Source: Verrucomicrobiota bacterium
GTDB lineage: Bacteria; Verrucomicrobiota; Verrucomicrobiia; Verrucomicrobiales; Verrucomicrobiaceae
Length of the DNA stretch: 10,800 bases
Reading direction: 5' to 3'
Assembly: GCA_021413535.1 (NCBI GenBank)
Contig: JAIOQF010000108.1
Span: 1-10,800, forward strand
Of this stretch, positions 1-5,636 are shown piece by piece (within the stretch, counting starts at the first letter, position 1; each line of letters opens with the position of its first letter). The translations under genes were made by a program, and so were the position numbers. Under the pieces are notes generated by a model, which did not search any database, was not told where the DNA came from, and worked only from the letters and a program-made list of their open reading frames with translations.

Positions 1-1043
1 ATGAGAAGCGCCTTCTGGGTGGAACGCGTTCCGATGATCCAAGCAGCGATGCGGTTGATCGAGGCGTCAAAGAAATCGAGCCCGATGTGCGTGCGGCCGA
101 GGAAGTCGCCGCGCACCAGTTCTTCCATGATCGCGGTCGTCGGATCGTCGAGAAGCACCACATGGTCGCTGTCCCATCTTACCCCGCGGCTGACATGCAA
201 GAGGAGCTCCGGAATGAACTGCAGTACGGAAGAGATCTTGTCGGCGAGTTGCTCTGTCGGATGGAAGTGTCCGGCATCGAGGCAGAGGAGCTTCTGTCGG
301 GTGGCGGCGTAGCCGAGGTAAAACTCGTGGGATCCCACAACGTAGCTCTCGCTGCCGATCCCGAAGAGCTTGCTCTCGACGGCATCGAGATGGTGCTTGG
401 GATCGATCTGCTCGGAGAAAATTGCGTCCAGGGAGGCCTCGAGCCGCAGACGCGGCCCCTTGCGATCAACGGGCACATCCTTGGAGCCGTCGGGGATCCA
501 GACATTGGTGACGCAGGTGGAGTCAAGCTGACGCCCGATCTCGGCGCTGATGCGGCGGCAGGCCTTGCCATGCTCGATCCAGTAATCGCGGATCCCATTG
601 TCGGGGCTGGAGAGAGTCTGGCCAGTGGCGGCTTGGGGATGAGCAAAGAAGCTGGGGTTGAAATCCATGCCGAGTCCGTTGGCCTTGGCCCAATCGATCC
701 AGCTCTGGAATTCCCCGATCCCATAATCAGCGCGCTCTTTTTTCTTACCATTCAGGTCCGCGTAAATCGCATGCAGGTTGAGACGATGCTTGCCGGGGAT
801 GAGCGAGAGGGCCTTCTCCAGATCGTGGCGGAGTTCCTCGATGCTCCGCGCCTTGCCTGGATAGTTCCCGGTGGCAGCCAGACCACTGCCGGCGAGATCG
901 GCTCCCGTATTCTCGAAGCCACCCACATCATCACCCTGCCAGCAGTGGAGCGAGATCGGGGTCTCGGCAAGTCGCTTGAGCACCTCCTCGGTATCGACTC
1001 CGAGGGAAGCGTAGGATTCTTTCGCGTGGGTGTAGGGATTCAT
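1..1043 (-). CDS. rhaA: L-rhamnose isomerase (C-terminus cut by window edge)
   Basis: Cytoplasmic metal-dependent isomerase that converts L-rhamnose to L-rhamnulose, the first step of the phosphorylative rhamnose pathway. The reverse-strand frame is open from the ATG at 1043-1041 to the window edge, giving 347 residues; the E. coli enzyme has 419, so roughly 60-70 C-terminal residues lie outside. The match to E. coli RhaA is unmistakable from memory: VESKLFGIG (222-230), CLDAGHFHPTE (254-264), LLLHVSRGVRWDSDHVV (280-296) and GLDFFDASINRIAAW (321-335). All metal and catalytic residues known for the E. coli protein fall at a constant offset of 11: Glu223, Asp256, His259, His283, Asp291, Asp293 and Asp323. 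The enzyme is therefore expected to be active. No clear Shine-Dalgarno sequence precedes the ATG. It lies 31 bp downstream of rhaT on the same strand, consistent with one operon. No kinase or aldolase gene for the next steps is visible in the window. Confidence 0.96.
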   Translation of the reverse strand, partial: MNPYTHAKESYASLGVDTEEVLKRLAETPISLHCWQGDDVGGFENTGADLAGSGLAATGNYPGKARSIEELRHDLEKALSLIPGKHRLNLHAIYADLNGKKKERADYGIGEFQSWIDWAKANGLGMDFNPSFFAHPQAATGQTLSSPDNGIRDYWIEHGKACRRISAEIGRQLDSTCVTNVWIPDGSKDVPVDRKGPRLRLEASLDAIFSEQIDPKHHLDAVESKLFGIGSESYVVGSHEFYLGYAATRQKLLCLDAGHFHPTEQLADKISSVLQFIPELLLHVSRGVRWDSDHVVLLDDPTTAIMEELVRGDFLGRTHIGLDFFDASINRIAAWIIGTRSTQKALL

Positions 1044-1074
1044 AATGAGAACCAGTTGTTATGAGGGTGGTCGA

Positions 1075-2235
1075 TTAGGAGTTGCCTTTGAGCCATGTGC
1101 CGATCCCGATAATGATGGTCGAGAGGATCAAAATTCCGAGACCAATGCCGATAAGTGTGTGGGTCTTTTTGCTCGAACCCTTCCACTCGTGGAAGATCCA
1201 GCCCCACATCGTGCTGAAGATGATGATGCTCGCCATGTGCAGCGTCCAACTGGCGAAGCCGAACTTGCCCATCTGGGTCTCGCCCATCGTGTAGAAGAAG
1301 AACTGCAGGTACCAGATGATACCCGCCATGGCGGAGAATAGGTAATTCCTCGCCATCGGCACCTTCAGATCGCCGCTCTCCTCGGCAGCAGGCACAGCGC
1401 CACCGTGCTCTCCTCCACCGGCTCCAGCGAGGGCAGCATGCTCCTCGCGGACAGAACCGCTCATGTACTGGTAGGCCGTGCCGTTCTTAAAATGCAGATA
1501 GGCGCACCAGATAAAGTTCGTGGTAAAGCCACCGAGGAGCACCACGACTAGCTTCGGAAGCCCCGTCCAGATCTGATCAGTTCCCACAAGGAGCGAGGCC
1601 TCGCCGATCGGTTTGCCCGCTGTCAGGGCAAAGGCGAAGCAGGCGCTCATGACGCCAGAAAAAGTCGCCATCGCGATACCTTTTGGAAAATTAAACTCCT
1701 TTATCGCGACGGTCTTTGCGGCCTGATCCATCTCGCGTTCCTTGTTGAGTCCTGCGAACGCCGCAAAAGCGATACCGACCAGGCAAGCAACGACGCCGAA
1801 CAGTGTGATCTGACCCGGCAGATTTGAGGCGATCTGGACGATTGTTTCGTCGCACGGGATCGATGGGATGAACAGCTTGGCGATCGGTGGCAGCAGTGTG
1901 CCAAAGGCCGCGCAGTAACCTAGCGCCACACCCATGCCGAGTGACATGCCCAGATAGCGCATGGTGAGGCCAAAGGTCAGGCCACCAAGCCCCCAGAGGC
2001 ATCCAAAGAAATAGGTCCAGCAGAGGGTGCTTCCGCTCTGACGCACAAGAACCCCATGGAGATCATGGGTCATGATCAGCGCGAGGAGCGTTGGCATGAT
2101 GATCCAGGAGAAGAACCCGCCGACCATCCAGGCGGTTTCCCAGGCCCACTTTTTGACAAAGCGGTAGGGGACGTAGAAGCTTCCGGAGGCAAAGCCGCCG
2201 AGCCAGTGAAAGAAGACGCCGAGGAATGGGTTCAT
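1075..2235 (-). CDS. rhaT: L-rhamnose/H+ symporter, RhaT family
   Basis: Inner-membrane transporter expected to import L-rhamnose with a proton. The 386-residue product has about ten hydrophobic segments and keeps family landmarks recalled from E. coli RhaT: VKKWAWETAWMVGG near 27-40, the GLTMRYLGMSLGMG block near 89-102, FNFPKGIAMATFSGVMSACF at 181-200, and IIWYLQFFFYTMGETQMG near 306-323. E. coli RhaT has 344 residues. The extra length is largely a hydrophilic loop rich in Ala, Gly and Glu at about 258-295, between two membrane segments. The ATG at 2235 is chosen because the first transmembrane segment begins at once (FLGVFFHWLGGFASG). The leader before it is C-rich and has no Shine-Dalgarno sequence. 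The gene reads directly into rhaA, and both probably share a promoter in the 625-bp region upstream. Specificity for L-rhamnose rests on family similarity and the rhaA neighbour. Confidence 0.93.
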   Translation of the reverse strand: MNPFLGVFFHWLGGFASGSFYVPYRFVKKWAWETAWMVGGFFSWIIMPTLLALIMTHDLHGVLVRQSGSTLCWTYFFGCLWGLGGLTFGLTMRYLGMSLGMGVALGYCAAFGTLLPPIAKLFIPSIPCDETIVQIASNLPGQITLFGVVACLVGIAFAAFAGLNKEREMDQAAKTVAIKEFNFPKGIAMATFSGVMSACFAFALTAGKPIGEASLLVGTDQIWTGLPKLVVVLLGGFTTNFIWCAYLHFKNGTAYQYMSGSVREEHAALAGAGGGEHGGAVPAAEESGDLKVPMARNYLFSAMAGIIWYLQFFFYTMGETQMGKFGFASWTLHMASIIIFSTMWGWIFHEWKGSSKKTHTLIGIGLGILILSTIIIGIGTWLKGNS

Positions 2236-2694
2236 GGTGTTAGGGGGTGGTTGGGTGAGTGATTGAGGGAGGTTTGCCTTTCAGGGCTTCAGCAGCTTAT
2301 GTCGGTAATGCTCGTCGGAGCGGCCCTAGATGCGGGCGGCCCTCTCAGCCATTACTCCGTCGGGGCTCCACCCAAGGCGATAATAGAGAGGTTCTTGCTC
2401 TGGCCATGTTTTGCAGGATTGGCTGCAGCTTTAAAGAAGTCAATAAACTCGGCGGCGACCGACAGGTCATTGCGTCTCTCAAGAGAAAGCAACATGCATC
2501 GGTGAAAAAAACGTCCAGTCCAGCCGGTAGCGAACCGAGGGAGATTGCCACCGCGCTTCCTGTGATCGTTTGACCGATTAGCCACAATTCGATGATTCAT
2601 TACTGTTAAAAAAAACTAACCTAGGCTGAGACAGATAATCGGTAAATGCGTGCTTGCGCTAACCTTCTTGGTTTTTGCGGTACTCTCCGGATGA

Positions 2695-2715
2695 CCAACA
2701 CCCCTAAGGGGTTGG
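2695..2715. repeat. GC-rich inverted repeat (hairpin)
   Basis: CCAACACCCC, then TA, then AGGGGTTGG forms a hairpin. CCCCT (2701-2705) pairs with AGGGG (2707-2711), and CCAA (2695-2698) pairs with TTGG (2712-2715) across a two-base bulge. It sits about 145 bp beyond the regulator stop codon. No T-run follows it on either strand, so it is not a standard intrinsic terminator. It could be an operator for a dimeric regulator, an RNA stabiliser or chance. Confidence 0.45.
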
Positions 2716-2769
2716 ACTGCAAAAGTCAGCCATGATGCTGGATATTGATTTTGCACATGGAACGCGACG

Positions 2770-2809
2770 GGGGCTTCTGCATCCGTGACCACCGGTGGGT
2801 TTGAGCCCC
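2770..2809. repeat. Nested palindrome 3' of the regulator gene
   Basis: A perfect 10-bp palindrome, CCACCGGTGG at 2789-2798, is flanked by an outer inverted repeat, GGGGCT at 2770-2775 and AGCCCC at 2804-2809. It begins about 50 bp after the regulator stop codon on the minus strand. The symmetry suits either an RNA hairpin or a protein-binding site. The outer arms would form six base pairs in RNA, while the inner palindrome has no proper loop. There is no T-run, so termination is only one possibility. Confidence 0.4.
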
Positions 2810-2860
2810 TGCACGCATGGAGTGACAGTTGATGCCTGAAGGAATGGAATGAGCAATGCA

Positions 2861-4057
2861 CTAATGATTAAGCCCCGACAAACTCCTACGGTACTCTAAC
2901 GGGGTGGTGCCCACGGCGGCTTTGAAATAAGTGGCGAAGTATTCTGGTGAACAAAATCCTGCTGCTTCAGCAATAGCGGCAATCGAGTGACGGGTCTCTT
3001 GAAGCATTCGCTGGGCACGTTCAATATGAGTGCGGCGAATTTCCGCTCCGGGAGATCTTCCGAGAAGATCGTTGAAGCGGTGCTCCAGCACCCTGCGCGA
3101 CAGCCCGGCTTCTCTTGCGACATCCAGAACCTGGATGGGTTTTGAGGCGTTTTCCCTGATAAAGGAGAGGGCTTTGACGACTGCAGGATCGCTGAGCGCG
3201 AACGTATCTGTGGATTGCCGATTTTCGATTTTTAAAGGGGGAATGCATCGTGCAGGTTTCAGCGTCTTGTCACCCCGCATCAGGCATTCCAAGTTCTCTG
3301 CCGCGATAAAGCCAATTTTTTTTGCATCGAGGACAATCCCGGAAATCGGCGGGTGAGTACTTTCGCACAACACATCGTCATCGGTGGCAGATAAAACGGC
3401 TATCTCCTCCGGAACCATCAGCCCCAGTGATTGGGCTGCAAAGATAACACTCCTCGCACAGCTGGCGTTCCATGACAGGACGGCGACGGGCTTTGGAAGA
3501 CTTCCCAGCCATGTCGCAATCGACTCGATATTTTCGCTCCAATCCGGCTCCTTGCCAGCCTGCGACGTGATCGCGTAAACCGAACAATCCATATGCCGGG
3601 CATTCACCGCTGCGACAAACGCATCGCGTTGGAAGGCGATATAGCTCACCGCGCGCTGGCTAAAATAAGCAAAATGGCGGAAGCCACGCTCCCAGAAATC
3701 ATTCAGTGCCATTTGGGTTTGGGCTATGACGTCTGTCGTGACCTTGGGGAAGTCCGCTTCAGGGACAACAATGCCGGAGACGTTCACAACGGGGATTCCC
3801 AGCTCTTTCAACTCCAAGGCCATTCTTGGGCTGCTGACTCTGGCGATGACTCCATCACCGCGCCACGAGGTAGGAACCCGCAGCTTTTCGTCCATCCCGC
3901 GGTTTTCGACATACAAATGCCAGTTTGCATTCTGCTTGGCAAAGGAGTTGATGCCATCAATGATACGCCTGCCCCAGGTTGAAGAAGTGTCGACGAGAAC
4001 GGCCACGGATACGGTTTTGTCGCGCCGGAGTGGGTGGTTAGGTTTCTTGGATGGCAT
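2861..4057 (-). CDS. XylR-like AraC-family transcriptional regulator
   Basis: Cytoplasmic sugar-responsive DNA-binding regulator of 398 residues, close to the 392 of E. coli XylR and with the same architecture. Residues about 15-280 resemble a LacI/periplasmic-binding-protein-like sensor fold: SVAVLVDTSSTWGRRIIDGI at the start, then GDGVIARV (67-74), and a late TDDDVLCESTHPPISGIVLD block (225-244) typical of the XylR group. Residues about 290-392 form the AraC-type DNA-binding domain with two helix-turn-helix motifs: IQVLDVAREAGLSRRVLEHRF (308-328) and SIAAIAEAAGFCSPEYFATYF (358-378), followed by the usual GTTPLEYRR end. The ATG at 4057 is chosen because the sensor strand begins soon after; a weak AGG lies about ten bases upstream. 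It is divergent from the MFS transporter, which makes that operon its most likely target. Ligand unknown; a sugar or sugar acid is inferred, and D-xylose should not be assumed. Confidence 0.92.
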   Translation of the reverse strand: MPSKKPNHPLRRDKTVSVAVLVDTSSTWGRRIIDGINSFAKQNANWHLYVENRGMDEKLRVPTSWRGDGVIARVSSPRMALELKELGIPVVNVSGIVVPEADFPKVTTDVIAQTQMALNDFWERGFRHFAYFSQRAVSYIAFQRDAFVAAVNARHMDCSVYAITSQAGKEPDWSENIESIATWLGSLPKPVAVLSWNASCARSVIFAAQSLGLMVPEEIAVLSATDDDVLCESTHPPISGIVLDAKKIGFIAAENLECLMRGDKTLKPARCIPPLKIENRQSTDTFALSDPAVVKALSFIRENASKPIQVLDVAREAGLSRRVLEHRFNDLLGRSPGAEIRRTHIERAQRMLQETRHSIAAIAEAAGFCSPEYFATYFKAAVGTTPLEYRRSLSGLNH

Positions 4058-4224
4058 GACGCAAAACCTAAGACCATATTCGCAATTATGTCTATTTTTT
4101 TGCTGCTCATAATCGTAGATATAAATTATGAAGTTTTACCGTTTATCTGCGCTGTCACTTGCGTATTTATCCTTTCGAGAATGATGTCCCATGATCTTTC
4201 GGCACTAATAGTAGGCTGCGCGCG
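4058..4224. promoter_or_regulatory. Divergent promoter/operator region between regulator and MFS gene
   Basis: This 167-bp region separates two divergent genes and is clearly more AT-rich than its flanks, as expected for back-to-back promoters. It contains AATTATG as a direct repeat at 4084-4090 and 4124-4130, 40 bp apart (about four helical turns), and the inverted form CATAAT at 4108-4113. Repeats in this arrangement suit an AraC-type regulator that binds as a dimer and may loop DNA, but the motif is short and AT-rich, so chance is possible. TATAAAT lies at 4120-4126, and no well-spaced -35/-10 pair is convincing. A 46-codon hydrophobic frame (4088-4228) also runs through here. Confidence 0.55.
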
Positions 4225-5595
4225 ATGAAACTCCGCGGTCTTCGCTGGTGGATCGTGGCCCTCCTCTTTGGAGCGGCCGTGCTGAACTATGTGGATCGGC
4301 AGACTCTGTCCGCTCTTGCGCCGACCATCCAGGCCGACTTGAAGATGGATGATCACGACTATGCGAATGTCGTGAACATTTTCCTCGTCGCTTATACGAT
4401 TGCCTATCTTATTTCGGGGCGGGTCTCAGACTTAATGGGCACCCGTGCCGGCATGACACTTTTTGTCGTTTGGTGGTCGGTCGCAAACATGCTCACGGCT
4501 GCGGCCACCGGTGTCCGCTCGCTTGGTTTCTATCGCTTTCTGCTCGGGTTCGGTGAGGCGGGTGTGTGGCCTGCGGCGTCCAAGGCGGTCTCGGAGTGGT
4601 TCCTGCCTCGGGAGCGTGCCCTCGCCATCGGCATCTATACGATGGGGGCAACCATTGGAGCCACGCTGGCTCCCTACTTTGTCATTCCGCTTGCGACCCA
4701 CAACTATGACCTGTTGGCACCCTGGATTAGCGACATTCTGGGCCATGGACACGGATGGCGCATCGCGTTCATTCTGACCGGAGCGGCTGGCCTCGTCTGG
4801 CTCGTACCGTGGCTGGCGCTCTATCGCAGACCATCTGAAAACAGTCTCATTACATCCGAAGAACTCACCATGATCAGCGAGGCTGCGGAGAAGGAGGATG
4901 AGGCAACGAGCGGGGAGAAAGCGTGGACGTGGTCACAGGTGTTTGCGTTCCGGGGCACCTGGCTGCTTTTGCTCGGGCGACTTATCTCCGATCCGGTCTG
5001 GTATTTTTATCAGTTCTGGTTTGCAAAATATCTGAGTTCCGACCGCCACGTCCCGCAGGACCAACTCACCATCACCTGGGTGATCTATGCGGCTGCGGGG
5101 GTCGGAAGCCTAGCTGGCGGCTGGATTTCCGGCAATCTGGTGAAGCGCGGAGCATCGCCTGCTTCCAGCAGGATGTGGGTCATGCTGGCTTGTGCCTTGC
5201 TCATGCCCGTATCGCCCTTCATCGCAAAGGCTGCTAATTTGGATTTTTCAATCGCCTTGGCGTCCATCACGGTCATTGCCTCTCTGGCGTGGCTCATCAA
5301 CATCAGTTCGCTGGTGGTTGACATCGTCCCGAAGCATTCTCTTGGCACTGTGTTCAGCGTTGTTGCGGCTGGCAGTACGATTGGCGGCATCGTCATGAAC
5401 ACGCTCGTCGCAGCCATGGTTTCAGGCCCTTCAGCCAAAGTGCCGGGCTTCCTCGATCATGCCGTGCAAACAGTCTTCGGTTGGCTCCTGCACCTCGTGC
5501 AAGGAGCGGGTTATATCCAATGGTTCTGGATCATGGCTTTCCTTCACCCAACCGCATGGCTCCTGCTCAAATTCGGGAGGATTGAAAAATACTGA
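4225..5595 (+). CDS. MFS transporter, hexuronate/ACS (ExuT-like) family
   Basis: Inner-membrane importer of the major facilitator superfamily, anion:cation symporter group, which includes hexuronate and galactarate carriers. The 456-residue product has about twelve hydrophobic segments with a hydrophilic central loop near 200-236. Group landmarks are LNYVDRQTLSALAPTI in the first membrane segment (20-35), the loop signature SGRVSDLMGTRAGM (64-77), RFLLGFGEAGVWPAASKAV (104-122) and EWFLPRERALAIGIY (124-138), and the second-half stretch with DPVWYFYQFWFAKYL (256-270). The ATG at 4225 is chosen because it gives the usual short N-terminus and an in-frame stop occurs at 4192-4194; ribosome binding sequence is weak. 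A FAD-dependent oxidoreductase follows after 41 bp, probably in one operon, so the two likely act on the same compound. The substrate is probably a uronic or aldonic acid, but this is inferred from family only. Confidence 0.9.
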   Translation: MKLRGLRWWIVALLFGAAVLNYVDRQTLSALAPTIQADLKMDDHDYANVVNIFLVAYTIAYLISGRVSDLMGTRAGMTLFVVWWSVANMLTAAATGVRSLGFYRFLLGFGEAGVWPAASKAVSEWFLPRERALAIGIYTMGATIGATLAPYFVIPLATHNYDLLAPWISDILGHGHGWRIAFILTGAAGLVWLVPWLALYRRPSENSLITSEELTMISEAAEKEDEATSGEKAWTWSQVFAFRGTWLLLLGRLISDPVWYFYQFWFAKYLSSDRHVPQDQLTITWVIYAAAGVGSLAGGWISGNLVKRGASPASSRMWVMLACALLMPVSPFIAKAANLDFSIALASITVIASLAWLINISSLVVDIVPKHSLGTVFSVVAAGSTIGGIVMNTLVAAMVSGPSAKVPGFLDHAVQTVFGWLLHLVQGAGYIQWFWIMAFLHPTAWLLLKFGRIEKY

Positions 5596-5636
5596 CCTCA
5601 GTTTTCCGCTCGAAAGAAAATCACCCACATTATATT

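Larger units (their letters stand above)
2236..2860. other. Long intergenic region upstream of rhaT, no convincing gene
   Basis: This 625-bp stretch lies between the stop codon of the regulator and the start of rhaT, both on the minus strand. It should hold the rhaT-rhaA promoter and the 3' end of the regulator transcript. Small frames exist, such as 82 codons on the minus strand at 2352-2600 and 104 codons on the plus strand at 2259-2573. Neither product has a recognisable domain, hydrophobic pattern or good ribosome binding site, and they overlap on opposite strands. Visible structure includes a 10-bp perfect palindrome at 2789-2798 inside a 6-bp inverted repeat (2770-2775 with 2804-2809), a GC-rich hairpin at 2695-2715, and a run of eight A at 2608-2615. 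No tRNA could be folded here; one T-arm-like stretch near 2785-2810 does not pair. Confidence 0.6.

Noticed and set aside
87..1064. A 325-codon open frame on the plus strand
   Set aside because: It is antisense to rhaA, whose reverse-strand product has all catalytic residues of the family. The long frame is a by-product of GC-rich third positions; its product has no recognisable domain.
2352..2600. An 82-codon minus-strand frame with ATG upstream of rhaT
   Set aside because: No domain, no ribosome binding site and an overlapping frame of similar length on the other strand. Kept only as part of the intergenic description.
2600..2640. Intrinsic terminator for the regulator using the T-run at 2608-2615 (minus strand)
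   Set aside because: The sequence before the T-run has only a mismatched stem around CCTAGG with too small a loop.
2760..2815. Possible tRNA because of a T-arm-like GGGGCTCAAACCCAC on the minus strand
   Set aside because: The five-base T stem does not pair, and no acceptor stem, anticodon arm or D arm can be found around it.
2616..2861. An 81-codon minus-strand frame starting with GTG at the regulator stop
   Set aside because: The product is of irregular composition with no recognisable domain and contains the palindromes, which suggests untranslated sequence.
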